The notes beneath the pieces are model-generated. The model saw only the letters and a program-made list of their open reading frames with translations, was not told the origin of the DNA and ran no database searches. 64,000 nt of DNA, from the NCBI GenBank assembly GCA_036365455.1, contig JAWQUS010000002.1, forward strand, positions 3,782,001-3,846,000, in the 5' to 3' direction. A program made the position numbers and the translations under genes. The stretch is from Macrosoma leucophasiata. Taxonomy: Eukaryota > Arthropoda > Insecta > Lepidoptera > Hedylidae. Below are positions 31,501 to 41,874 of this stretch, one piece after another; the stretch's first letter is position 1, and every line of letters begins with the position of its first letter.

Positions 31501-32930
31501 CCATAAAATGTGTAAGGAAAAGTAGGCAATACATCATAGACCTATTTCTTATGCTTAAAACTTTCAGTTTCAAACACTTTTACCTGGTTTACAAATTTAA
31601 TGAGTGAAACTCATTTTGTTTTCTAATTAATGATAGCTATGAACATTTTTTGATAGGCAATACATGCGAGACTTGTTTGTTTATGAATGAAATTTAATAA
31701 AAAACAATGTTTCATTCGGTAAACAGATAGAAGGTCGCCCTAGATTCAGCTCCCCTACTATATTGCTCTGGCTTCAATATCTTTGATTCGTAGCGCGGTG
31801 ATAGAAGTCTGATAGAAGTCTGACTATCGACATGATTTGTGGTATTTCTGGCAATTAAACTACAGGGATTTTTGATTAAGCGACGAACGATGTGGGGTTG
31901 TGAATTTTGAACGCACTTGCCATTGTAATAAAGGTTACGCACAAGTTACCGATTATATTAGAGAAAGCCATAAGTTTCATAGCCTATAGAATAGACATTT
32001 ACCAACAAATCAAGGATTCTATGTCGATGTATTGCGGCTCTTGGGGTGTGAGATTTCCATCCATGTTGATCCAGCATTATTTTTGCTACATATAAATATA
32101 ATTTTGATTTAAATATAAGTAAGACCAAATAAATGTAATAGTAGTAGGTATTTGTTTCCCAGCGGGTCCAAGTCCCGCCTAAAATTTTTATTTCTATTTT
32201 TTCTTTCACTAATTTCACTCGCATGTGTTATTGATCGGGAAGAGTTATAAATAATTAGTATGAATTATTTAGATATCGCTGAGAATATGTCTACTGGTGG
32301 TAGAGCTCTAGTGACGGAGCTCGCAGGTGAAGGCACCACCGCATTACCCAATATACTTGCCGCTAAATGGTAGTGTTCAGCACTATCGAGTTAATTTATG
32401 GCACAGAGGCATAACACCTTAGGCCTCAGGAGTGGTAACGCATCTGCATTTTGACCTTGGTTTTTGTGTGGATGTCTATAGGCTGCAGTCATCACTTAAC
32501 ATCAATGTGAAGTGCATGCTTGTTTGTCACTTCCATTACATAAAAAAATAACTTACTAATAATGGCCAAATACTCAAACGGCACTTAATTTTAAGCATGT
32601 GATTTTAATAGTTAAATGTGCGCTATCTCTATCGTTTGAACGTGTTTTATAAAGACAGAAGACTTTTATGTCCCACTTAGATTAAGTGACGTTTGAGTAT
32701 TTGGCCGTAAGTCTTACTCTATTCTTTCCATACCAGATTTTGCAACGGGAGGCACCATAGACTGGGTGAAAGGACACTTAAATGTTCCACTAGTATACTG
32801 TTACGAGCTTCGAGACCTCGGCACCTACGGCTTCTTGCTGCCGGAAGATCAGATACTTCCAAACAACGAAGAAGTCATGGATTCCGTTCTGGAGTTGATC
32901 CATCAAGCTAAAAGATTTGGGTACATGTAG
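25599..32930 (+). CDS. Gene 3: carboxypeptidase A-type zinc metalloprotease zymogen (6 exons, 412 aa)
   Basis: Coding exons: 25599-25879, 26129-26519, 28823-28907, 29522-29724, 31203-31287 and 32737-32930 (TAG). Intron phases (2,0,1,0,1) and internal exon lengths (391, 85, 203, 85) match gene 2 exactly, which shows a tandem duplication. The ATG at 25599 is chosen because it directly begins a signal peptide (MFRIIFTSVF...). An earlier in-frame GTG at 25572 is not a likely start. The propeptide is followed by the M14 domain with zinc ligands His173, Glu176 (LHSREW) and His297 (VHSY). Arg229, Asn244-Arg245, Tyr349 and Glu372 complete the active site. Ile356 at the position of bovine Ile255 points to CPA-type specificity. 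The protein ends at KRFGYM, the usual family length, with no tail like gene 2. Expected role: a secreted digestive carboxypeptidase of the midgut. Confidence 0.93.
27229..27889 (+). repeat. R1 element interrupted by a 5S-headed SINE
   Basis: R1 at 27229-27289 continues at 27661-27889 with its poly-A. The break is at CTAATAT, repeated on both sides of the insert. In gene 3 intron 2. Confidence 0.85.
27290..27658 (-). mobile_element. 5S-rRNA-headed SINE, full length
   Basis: A (TAA)n tail and ATGGCAACCCATTATACG at the left; head GCGCGCATGGCCCAGCGGC on the - strand at the right. The 5S-like internal segment is present. Confidence 0.85.
28231..28515 (-). repeat. R1 element, full length, young subfamily
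   Basis: Near-consensus from poly-T to GCCCTACCACTAGTA. In gene 3 intron 2, about 300 bp before exon 3. Confidence 0.85.
29136..29446 (-). mobile_element. SINE-A with perfect 11-bp target duplication
   Basis: Flanked by TACGTCAAATA at 29125-29135 and 29447-29457. It fills half of gene 3 intron 3, ending about 75 bp before exon 4. Confidence 0.9.
29837..30202 (+). mobile_element. 5S-rRNA-headed SINE, full length, with 12-bp target duplication
   Basis: The head GCGCGCATGGCCCAGCGGC is followed by a 5S rRNA-like segment at about 29880-29930 (GGTTAAGCACTACGGGCGCG, then GATGGGTGACCGC). The body ends in GGTTGCCATTATTTATTATT. TAAGGATAAAAA flanks both sides (29825-29836 and 30203-30214). In gene 3 intron 4. 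Confidence 0.9.
30815..31140 (-). repeat. Helitron-like repeat (GACTTCGTCCGCGTGA family)
   Basis: Contains CCGTCCGCGTGAGAATT, AATCGGTCCAGCCGTTC and a GACA microsatellite. An inverted relative is at 54180-54545. Ends are decayed. In gene 3 intron 4, ending about 60 bp before exon 5. Confidence 0.5.
32110..32235 (+). mobile_element. SINE-C fragment
   Basis: A tRNA T-arm-like GGTCCAAGTCCCGCC is followed by a TTTTTCTTTC-rich tail like the copies at 40 kb. Confidence 0.45.
32291..32549 (+). repeat. R1 element with small internal deletion
   Basis: CTACTGGTGGTAGAGCTC to CTTCCATTACATAAAAAAA. In gene 3 intron 5. Confidence 0.8.
32564..32706. mobile_element. 143-bp MITE next to gene 3 exon 6
   Basis: The first 25 bp (GGCCAAATACTCAAACG...) and the complement of the last 25 bp match at 24 positions. 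It ends 30 bp before exon 6 (32737), so the exon 6 branch region lies in or next to it. Confidence 0.75.
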
Positions 32931-32964
32931 TGATGAAGACAGTTTTGATTGGTGGTTAATGTGT

Positions 32965-32970
32965 AATAAA
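32965..32970 (+). terminator. Polyadenylation signal of gene 3
   Basis: AATAAA lies 34 bp after the TAG stop codon. Confidence 0.65.
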
Positions 32971-33056
32971 TTATTTTTTGCTTAGACAATGTGGTATATT
33001 TGTCCTTTTCTGAGAAAATTACATTAGAAGAAATATTCAAAACCATCGTAGAGCCA

Positions 33057-33332
33057 TTTGGTAGAGCTCCAGTGACGGAGCTCGCGGGCGTAGGCACCAC
33101 CGCATTACCTAATATACTTGCCGCTAAATGGTTGTGTTCAGCACTGTCGTGTTCCGGTCAGGTGGTAATGTACGGCCTTGTTATTTCCGGCACAGAGGCA
33201 TAACACCTTAGGCGTGGTAATGCATCTGCATTTTGACCTTGATCTTTGTGTTTGTTTCTTTAGGCTGCAGTCATCACTTAACGTCAATGTGAACTGCATG
33301 CTTGTTTGCCACAACCATGAAATAAAAAAAAA
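33057..33332 (+). repeat. R1 element, 5' end slightly short
   Basis: Begins TTTGGTAGAGCTCCAGTG and ends in poly-A. The first repeat downstream of gene 3. Confidence 0.8.
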
Positions 33333-34509
33333 ACCCTTATAATCTTATATTTTACAAACAACACAACTTAATAATTCGCAGCTTCAAATTCGCGTATCGG
33401 GAAAGCCGATCTGGATTTATAAATAGAAGCACTACTGCGATTAAAACAGCACGGCTCTATTGACGGGGACTGTAAAACACCATGTGAAGATTCAACCGCT
33501 AGCCATTAAGCTATACGAGGCTAGTCGGACGGAGTCAAACGATACGGCGCTATTATTGAGTTTATAAAAATAAATTTTATTAGAAATACACCCACTTACA
33601 CTCACAGACAGTGGTCATTCATTCTAAAAAAATATAAGGCCTAATCTCTTTATCACGGGTATTGGTCCTTGCTTTAGATTTGAGATATTTTGAGATTGCA
33701 TATTTTGTCAATCACAAAGCTCCTCAAAACTTAGTTTTGCTATAAGCACGTACTTTGAGGAGCTTACTCTATTTTTATGACTTAATTTTTTTTTGCACTT
33801 AATACAAACCGATTGTTATATTTTTTAAGCAACCGATTGAAACAGCACGGCTCTGTATCTAATATCTATGAAAAAAAGAAATAAACAAGCATAAAGAAAA
33901 CAATACAAAATTAATTACTTACTTGATTGGAGATATTATTGTAAGACATCCAAGAACCATTAAAGAAGTTTCAACTTCAACTTGCAAGGAAACAATTAGC
34001 AATGACAAAAGAGCTCAATAACGACTATTTCAACTAAAGTTAGCTAAGCTTTAGCTCAAACGCCTGCTCACTCTTGCATGAAACCAGCCCAGTCTCGTGG
34101 TCGAGTTATCGTGATCGCCGCTTTGAACCGCCCGCGGCATACGGAACCACGCACGAGCTCCTTACAAGTTGTTTACAAACTACGTATGTGGGATCGAATG
34201 TATTGGAGTTCGGTGGTCTGATGAAAGATAGATCATTGAGTGGTTTTCATTGTAATGCTATCGAGATATTGCAGTTTCTTGGTAACTTGGATTTATGTGG
34301 TAATTGGGATATCTAGTGCTTTAGTATTCATTGATTTCTTAGTTACAGCGCTTTCACACAGTCCCATACCGTTTCGGTTCCATACTGTTGCAGTACGGCG
34401 GAAGCCCTCTGGTGAACTGCTAAACAAGGTTATCTACGTAAACACGTTACTTGAGTTATTTTACCTATAGGTGAACGACCATCAGCAATACACGCAGCAC
34501 GGGAAACAG
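33333..34509. other. Intergenic DNA without recognised gene
   Basis: AT-rich. A short inverted pair (AAGCTCCTCAAAACTTAG and CTTTGAGGAGCTT) lies near 33715-33770. A short tRNA-like arm near 33500 may be SINE debris. Small open frames have no recognisable motif. Confidence 0.4.
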
Positions 34510-34936
34510 AAGTGGCAAACAATCATATTCACATTCTTCTTCTTCTTCTTCGAGTCAGCAGTTCCTCTTAAATTTTATCGGCCCAGTATTTTGCCACAAT
34601 AATTGCTGCATCATTTGCGGTCCTTAGGTCCTCCAACGTACAAGAGCTGGGGCAGAGCGGGCATTGGAGCACGTTTTGCATTGTTTGACGACTTACATTG
34701 ATGTTAAGTTATGATTGCAGCCTATAGACATCTACACGAAAACCAGAGCTCAAAATGCAGATGCGTTGTCACCCCTGAGACCTAAGTTATGTCTCTGTGG
34801 TAGTTATTACGGGGGAATACATAACAATCTAACCTGAACACGATAGCTGAACACTACCATTTGGTGATAGATAGATTATGTAATGCGATGGTGCCAACGC
34901 CCTCGTGCCTCTATATTGGAACTCTACCACCAGTAA
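34510..34936 (-). repeat. Old R1 copy split by a retroelement fragment
   Basis: R1 at 34510-34534 resumes at about 34690-34936. The insert (34535-34688) is an unnamed - strand fragment ending in (GAA)n, which appears as (CTT)n at 34535. Confidence 0.65.
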
Positions 34937-35216
34937 ACACACAATTACTTACAATGCCCGTGTGACCTACGATTAAATTGTAAATTAGATTCTGTACATT
35001 CAATTGGAATGCATTACTTTCTAATTAGAGCACGATAGCGCTAAGCACCACCATTTACCTGCAGAGATAACTGCTTCGGTAGTCACGTTAGTCCACGCGT
35101 GGTATGCGGCGTATTCCAAGAACGTCAGACCGGGTACCTGACAGCTCGACAGTGAATCGACTATACAGTATGTTAATCTACCCACAAATTGTGTTGTATC
35201 ATTTCAGCTGTACTGA

Positions 35217-35538
35217 TCGTATCTTCACGCCTGTAATCCCCGAAGGGGTAGGCAGAGGTAAATGCATGCATTCAAGCGTATGCTTTATTGTATATGCAAA
35301 CACCTACGATTCGCCGGTTACGTTTTTGGCCCATTTAACAGTTGGTGAGCCTGTTGTCATCTCCGGGCATATTACTAAGCTTCGAGGTACAGGGGAAACT
35401 GCCAGAAAATGGAAAAATCCCAATAGAACCAGAGATAAAGGATTTTAAACCCTTATCTCTGATACCTCCCGACCCGGAAATAGAACCCGGTACCTCCAGC
35501 GTAGTAGTAGTGGCCTGCTACCACTAGGCTACTGAGGC
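35217..35538 (-). mobile_element. SINE-A with 11-bp target duplication
   Basis: AGCTGTACTGA is repeated at 35206-35216 and 35539-35549. The tRNA-like head is on the right. Confidence 0.85.
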
Positions 35539-35583
35539 AGCTGTACTGAAAGTAATTAATACTCGTATAACACTCTGTTCCTT

Positions 35584-35748
35584 TTTTTATCTTATGGAAG
35601 TGGCAAACAAGCATGCAGTTCACATTAATGTTAAGTGAAGACTGCAGCCTATAGACACTTACACAAAGACCAAGGTCAAAATGCAGATGCGTCCCCACTC
35701 CTGAGGCCTAAGGTGTTATGCCTCTGTGCCGGAAATTACAAGGCCGTC
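35584..35748 (-). repeat. R1 element, truncated
   Basis: The 3' half only, from poly-T to GGAAATTACAAGGCCGTCC. Confidence 0.75.
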
Positions 35749-36143
35749 CAAATACGTTCCTGTATGGAACAAAAATAATAAATCTGCAATTTCATTTCAA
35801 TTCAATTCAGGGCAGTAACAGGAACAACTGAAGCACTAAAGTCAATGAAAAGAACAACGGGTGTACAGAAATATGATCAAAGCGAAGTTATAATGCAGAG
35901 TGAATTTTGTTTCGATATAAAAGGTTTCTGTTTTCACAACGCAAAATCTTTATGCGTGTATCGGGAATGGAGTATTATTTGTGGTTTAATTTATTCAGGA
36001 TTCTATTTGGTCGAGCAGATGATGTGAAACGAGTGTAGCTCGATTCATATCTACATTATTAATAGATTTAGCAAAAACTTACTGGACCTTTTTATAAAAA
36101 TCACGGGCACAGTTAGGTATAGTTTTTATCGATATAATAATAA

Positions 36144-36293
36144 TATTAACTATTGATGCAGTCAAAAAAGGTCCCGCCGAATACAACCCATACAAAGTAG
36201 ATCGAAATTCTCGAATGGCCCTCTACGTGTTGGACCCCCATGTCCCCGCGCAAGCCTGACAAAAGTCCGCGGTTGAACCTCGTGCTGACGAGA
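36144..36293 (+). mobile_element. 5'-truncated R4/Dong-like element (3' UTR only)
   Basis: Matches the end of the 46.6-50.4 kb element, sharing TTAACTATTGATGCAGTC, GGTCCCGCCGAATA and CCCGCGCAAGCCTGACAAA. It lies between ATAATAATAAT (36132) and the TAA/ATGGCAACCC-type tail of a 5S-headed SINE. Confidence 0.8.
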
Positions 36294-36412
36294 AACATAA
36301 TACTGGCAACCCTTGATACGTCCCACTGCTGGGGACGAGTCTCTGACCTTCTTGGGAGGAGGCCTGGAGCTTACTCCACCACGCTGCTCCAATGCGGGTT
36401 GGTGGTTTTATC
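36294..36412 (-). mobile_element. 5S-rRNA-headed SINE, truncated (tail half)
   Basis: Retains TGGCAACCCTTGATACGTCC to CTGCTCCAATGCGGGTTGG; the 5S-like head is missing. Confidence 0.7.
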
Positions 36413-36548
36413 GTATCGTTAAGGAGTGCATATTGAATATAAATCTAATTAACAATAAAATAACAATTGCATGTTGTTCAAAACGGTCGGACAATTATGT
36501 CACTGGTTTGTATATTTACTACTACATACGCGGATATTACTACATCTG

Positions 36549-36752
36549 CTGGTATGGAGCTCGCGGGCATAGGCACTATCGCATTACCTAATATTTTGCC
36601 GCTTAAATAATTTCCCTGTAATTTCCGACACAGAGTCATATCACCTTAGACCTCAAGAGTGGTAACGCATTTGACCTTTGTCTTTATGTGGATGTCTATA
36701 GGCTGCAGTCATCACTTTACATCAATGTGAAGTGCATGCTTATTTGCCACTG
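36549..36752 (+). repeat. R1 element, degenerate and partly deleted
   Basis: GGAGCTCGCGGGCATAGGCA and TCTATAGGCTGCAGTCATCA remain; most of the middle is lost. Confidence 0.65.
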
Positions 36753-37460
36753 TGGCGTGTGGTGCTGTAGTTTATTTCATTTTCTCAGTGCATTTGTGAG
36801 TTATATTAAACAAAGTAGGTGGTATTTTGTTAGATATAGGTTTATTACAGTGCCTGTGTATAGCGAAATAAATTAACAGTACGAAAACACGGCCTTTCAA
36901 TTTGCCTCTATAACTTCATTGCAAATGTTCTGGTAAGGTAGCCATCGCTTTACTGACTGTGACTCTGACTGACTGACTGACTCTGACTTTTACTGTTTTT
37001 ACGCTGCTTATTACGAATATGAAATATCGTTTTACTTGACACTGGAAATGCGTAATAGCGATGCCATTAAATACAAATATAAAATAAAAACTGTACTTTG
37101 ATATTGTAAATCTATTTTACATTCATAATCAGTTAGTTTCATTATTTAAAATCATTTTCTGTCATCATTCACTTATCCAGTTGGAAACAATGTACAAAAC
37201 AAAAGGCACATCATGATATTCCCATAAAATCTCATCGTTTATTCAACAATCGACGTCCACGAGGTTTTGACGAGAATTGTGCGTGATATTTAATTATGAT
37301 TGTCCAATACTAACTTCTGTGGGAACTGTAATACAATAATAGTTATTTGTATGCTGACAATTTGACCAAAGGAGCATTTTAGACGTATAAGTTATTTTAC
37401 AAAGATAAATTATGTTTTATAGAAATGTACAAATGCAATTTACGATAAGATTATTGTGCA
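36753..37460. other. AT-rich intergenic DNA
   Basis: A short GACT microsatellite lies at 36968-36984. No exon or named repeat is seen. Confidence 0.4.
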
Positions 37461-37462
37461 CA

Positions 37463-37672
37463 TATATCAGAGGTTAAAATGCAGACGCGTTGCGACCCCT
37501 GACACCACAGTTGTAATATACTTGTATCTGTGATAGTTATGGGACCATACATTACCATCTGACCGGAACACGACAGTGCTGAACACTACCATTTGATTAA
37601 ACACTGCAGATGGATGAAATAATGCGGTGGTGCCTATACCCTCGAGCTCCGACATTGAAACTCCACCAATTT
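37463..37672 (-). repeat. R1 element, old subfamily
   Basis: AGAGGTTAAAATGCAGACG and TAATGCGGTGGTGCCTATAC. It abuts a young R1 in the opposite orientation. Confidence 0.65.
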
Positions 37673-37677
37673 AAATT

Positions 37678-37969
37678 TTACTGGTGGTAGAGCTCCAGTG
37701 ACGGAGCTCGCGGGCTTAGGCACCACCGCATTACCTAATATACTTGCCGCTAAATGGTAGTGTTCAGCACTATCGTGTTCCGGTCAGGTGGTAATGTACG
37801 GCCCTGTAATTTCCGGTACAGAGGCATAACACCTTAGGCCTCAGGAGTGGCAACGCATCTGCATTTTGACCTAGGTCTTTGTGTGGGTGTCTATAGGCTG
37901 CAGTCATCACTTAACATCAATGTGAACTGCATGCTTGTTTGCCACTTACATAACATAAAAAAAAAAATA
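37678..37969 (+). repeat. R1 element, full length, young subfamily
   Basis: Close to consensus across its length, with a poly-A tail. Confidence 0.88.
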
Positions 37970-38123
37970 TAATAATAATGCGGTAGTACCTATACCCCCA
38001 AGCTTCGCCACTGGAACTTCGACACTGGAACCAATAGTTACTAGTGGTAGCATTGAAAAAATACTCTTTAAATAGAAATACACGTTACTTCAGGTTAAAT
38101 ATCAAAAGAAATTATATAACCAT

Positions 38124-38638
38124 AGAGCAACACGGGCCTCCGGCCGCGGCGGACCGGAGGGGAGTAGCCATAATTATGCACGCTTTCCCCTCTGTCAAAT
38201 TACAAGCAAAAGTGTGCTCATGCTTGTCACCCAAATGTCCAAATGTGAGCTTGAAATTGTTAATGTACCTATGTGAGTTTCGTCTTAATAGACGGTTTTT
38301 TGCCTGCAAAAAATGACAGACTGTTTAGTATAGGTAATAAACGCTTTGGCTACTCCTCTGCGGCACACAGCGGACACTCCGCCAAAATTCCACACAAACG
38401 CTTAATTTGGTCTCTATTACACAGACATCAATCAGTGACGTGCATTTACACATGCACTAGTGTGCGTAGCACGTAAAAAATACCAACCGTCGCTCATAAG
38501 AGGGGAGCAGGTTGGGTGATGCGAGGAAATCGGACGGGACGTCGAAATGGTTCCACCAGTGGGTGAACCATTCTATACGTAGTATTATTACATATTCTCT
38601 GCCTCCGGTCTGCCGCGACCGGTGGCGCATGTTGCTCT
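38124..38638. mobile_element. MITE-2 with a nested second MITE
   Basis: Outer ends AGAGCAACACGGGCC and inverted GTTGCTCT match the element at 56402-56694. A MITE of the 46.3 kb type is inserted at about 38361-38600. Confidence 0.65.
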
Positions 38639-39284
38639 ATAGATATAACTAACTAAACGCCCAATGCAGTCAGCATGACTGGTGATTGATCCATTATCGA
38701 TAACAACTGCTCTCATTTCAAATGTAATTGATCGATACCCAGATAACTGGGGCGTGTTAATGTTCTCTTTTTATATTTACACCTTCCATTTAGTTTTAGG
38801 TTGTATACAAGTTTGGTCCACAGCTTTAGTTTTTAACATTGAACAGAATTAAATTAATTGGTAAATATGAAGGCAATGGTCAATAATTATGTATATGCTG
38901 TAGAAAAAAAAAACGTTTTGATGATGGTGTCGGGACGTGACGTCCCCATCGTCGATTTGTGGGAGAGACTTCTTCCACTGGCGCAGTCAGTTAACCGATC
39001 AAAGGTGGATAAACCATTCTAAAAGGGCTGTTGTAAATGCAATAACGTAGGATGGATAACAGAGTTATGCGATAAAATGCCAAGACAAGTACTTGGCATT
39101 CAAGTTACTCACAATATGAAATTATTACCATCGATGTGATTCTATGTGACTTGGTGTGACTTGACATAAGTTTGTGCATATTTCTTACGATTTGATATAA
39201 ATTTAATTATAAACCATTACAAACTAACATCAAGAATGAGAACGTAATTATCTACTTCAAGAAATTTTAGTAACCGAGCATAAA
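38639..39284. other. Intergenic DNA without recognised feature
   Basis: No exon-like frame or shared repeat was found. Confidence 0.35.
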
Positions 39285-39448
39285 TAAACTTGCGGATTTT
39301 CTCGCGTATTTTCAGCCTGGTCTTATATAGCTGAGACAGAACACAACCCTAGTAGTCGAATTAGTCTGTCCGTGACCACGGTAGCTGGAAAGCGACCAAA
39401 ACGTCGGGTATAAGAAGAAGTTTGGGAGTGTTGTATACGCGAGAAACT
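39285..39448. repeat. Relative of the fold-back at 21.1 kb
   Basis: CTTGCGGATTTTCTCGCGTA and CCAAAACGTCGGGTATAAGA are shared; the intervening arm is shorter. Confidence 0.6.
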
Positions 39449-39726
39449 GATGGTAGAGCTCCAGTGACGGAGCTCGCGGGCGTAGGCACCACCGCATTAT
39501 ATACTTGCCGCTAAATGGTAGTGTTGAGCACTATCGTGTTTCGGTCAGGTGCTAATGTACGGCCCTGTAATTTCCAGCACAGGGCATAACAACTAAGGCC
39601 TCAGGAGTGGTAACTCATCTGCATTTTGACCTTGGTCTTTGTGTGGGTGTCAATAGGCTGCAGTCATCGCTTAACATCAATGTGATGCATGCTTGTTTGC
39701 CACTTCCATTACCTACATTAAAAAAT
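39449..39726 (+). repeat. R1 element, nearly full length
   Basis: TGGTAGAGCTCCAGTGACGG to CTTCCATTACCTACATTAAA. Confidence 0.82.
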
Positions 39727-40276
39727 ACGGTATCGACATCAGATCTGTTAAGGCTGCATAACAATATGCTGAATTGCTTCAAAAATTCCGTCCTAAGCTT
39801 TACACGAATGCAGCATAGTTTAGATGCACACCATTTTATCATGGTCATAAAGTCAACGTCAAAGTCTGCAAGCATTCAGCACCGAGCATTCCATTAATCC
39901 ATTCCATAAATATAAATCAACGGACGCACAGACAGTCGATACGAGTTCCCAACTACCATTAATAACTGCTATCGCTAAAACATCTTTGTTTTCCAGTTCT
40001 GACTCGGCAGTTTGGGGTGTGACCGTCATGGTTTTTTGTATCAAGTTTTATGCGCTTTGAAAAAACCTTCAAACATTACGCCATGATCGTATCTTTGTGA
40101 TTGGCATTGATGTTGTCAGTTTCTCTTGTAAATGCTGCGATATTGACGTGATTTTCTAAAGAAATTATTTTGGATTTTTTCAATATCGCATGCCAGTTAT
40201 TTAAAAAAAAATGGAAAGAAAAATTTAATTTCAATGCAATAAAATAAAACTATTATCAAAGGTATATATAGGTTTT

Positions 40277-40392
40277 AATATACTTGCCGCTAAATGGTAT
40301 TTTTCAGCACTGCCGTGTTCCGGTCAGGTGGTAATGTACGGCCCTGTGATTTCCGGCACAGAGGCATAACACCTTAGGCCTCAGGAGTGGTA
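40277..40392 (+). repeat. R1 internal fragment joined to SINE-C
   Basis: R1 from ATACTTGCCGCTAAATGG to CTCAGGAGTGGTAC. At 40393 it switches directly to SINE-C sequence. Confidence 0.7.
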
Positions 40393-40495
40393 CTCTTCTG
40401 AAGAGCGGCTGGACTAGATTCCCAGTAGGTCGCGAGTTCGAGTCTCGCCTGAAGTCAAATTTTTCTTTCCATTTTTCTTTAAAAATAAAATATAT
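40393..40495 (+). mobile_element. SINE-C, 5'-truncated
   Basis: Starts within the tRNA-like region (GAAGAGCGGCTGGACTAGAT) and is essentially identical to 40710-40802 through the CAAATTTTTCTTTCCATT tail. Confidence 0.7.
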
Positions 40496-40685
40496 TTTAC
40501 AAGCATGTGTTAATGCGAAATAATATAAAACAATTATTAAGGGTAAAAGCGACTTCTTTACGATATTCAATAAACTGAAAAGTCTATTATATCGGTTGCC
40601 TAACTAGCATAGTTGGTAATAGATGGCGCTACTGCTACCATAAAGCAATGCAATAGATGTGAAGGAAAGATTTGACAAATCGGGC

Positions 40686-40802
40686 AGGGCTTCAGTAGGT
40701 CAATTGGAAGAGCGGCTGGACTAGATTCCCAGTAGGTCGCGAGTTCGAGTCTCGCCTGAAGTCAAATTTTTCTTTCCATTTTTCTTTAAAAATAAAATAT
40801 AT
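40686..40802 (+). mobile_element. SINE-C, with tRNA-like head
   Basis: GGGCTTCAGTAGGTCAATTG, then GCGAGTTCGAGTCTCGCCTG (box B stem-loop) and the T-rich tail. Confidence 0.7.
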
Positions 40803-40804
40803 TC

Positions 40805-41040
40805 AACCAATTCAACGCTCGAATAATCTCGATCGATATTTCATGCTAAAGTGAAGAATAGAAAAACTAGTGCTCGACTAACTAGAAATTCAATGGCCTA
40901 CAGCAAAAACCGTGGTATATTGTCCATGTTCGGCCACAAACAAAGCAAAGGTAAAATATGTAGGATACGAGATGATATTTATCGGAAACCGCGAGCTGGT
41001 GGTCGCGTGTGTCGAAACGCGCTAAAGCTGCCGTTGTCTC
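40805..41040 (+). repeat. Unnamed repeat with conserved open frame, copy 1
   Basis: An open frame here contains NRGILSMFGHKQSKGKICRI. The copy at 43610-43850 reads almost the same protein. No family is recognised. It could be part of an unknown transposon ORF or a duplicated host exon. Confidence 0.5.
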
Positions 41041-41088
41041 GTTTCATTACAGTTAACAAAACTTGATTTGTTGCTGTTGTGTACTAAT

Positions 41089-41459
41089 ATAATAATAATA
41101 ATAATAATGGCAACCCATTATACGTCCCACTGCTGGGCACGAGTCTCTCCCTTTTTTGGGGGGAGGCATGGAGCTTACTCCACCACGCTGCTCCAATGCG
41201 CATTGATGGAGGTGGGTGGGTTAGTAGCCAACCCACTGTCGGATGTTTTCAAACCGCCCATAAGGCCTCCGACAAGGTTTAACGACTGCTATCCATCGAT
41301 AGCAACCGGGACCGACGGCTTAACGTGCCCTCCGAAGCACGGAAACGCGCATTTAATTTGCCACTAGTGGTCACCCATCACACTACCCGACCGCGCCCGT
41401 AGTGCTTAACCGAGCAGATCGCTTACGATCTACACCAGCCGCTGGGCCATGCGCGCTTC
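41089..41459 (-). mobile_element. 5S-rRNA-headed SINE, full length
   Basis: (TAA)n tail at 41089-41107 and head at about 41459. TGTACTAAT repeats at 41080-41088 and 41460-41468 look like the target duplication. Confidence 0.88.
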
Positions 41460-41466
41460 TGTACTA

Positions 41467-41744
41467 ATGTACTAATATACTTGCCGCTAAATGGTAGTGT
41501 TCAGCACTATGTGATGCACATATGCAATCAATTATTTGAATTTGAATTTGAACTATCGTGTTCCGGTCAGGTGGTAATGTACGGCCCTGTAATTTCCGGC
41601 ACAGGGGCATAACACCTCAGGCCTCAGGAGTGGTAACGCATCTGAATTTTGACCTTGGTTTTTGTGTGGGTGTCTATTGGCTGCAGTTATCACTTAACAA
41701 CAATGTCAACTGCATGATTGTTTTCCACTTCCATAACATAAAAA
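41467..41744 (+). repeat. R1 element, 5'-truncated, with a tiny insert
   Basis: Starts at TAATATACTTGCCGC. A 43-bp insert at about 41511-41553 with a TTGAATTTGAATTTGA end is bounded by ACTAT repeats. Confidence 0.75.
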
Positions 41745-41874
41745 AAAATTGTCTGATTTGGAAAAGTAGGGGGGAATATTACTCTTACAACTCTGCCTTA
41801 GAATCCCTACTAATTATGGGGTGGAAGTAAATTTATTTTAAAAACAAGTATAGAAGTAGTAACTGACTACTATA

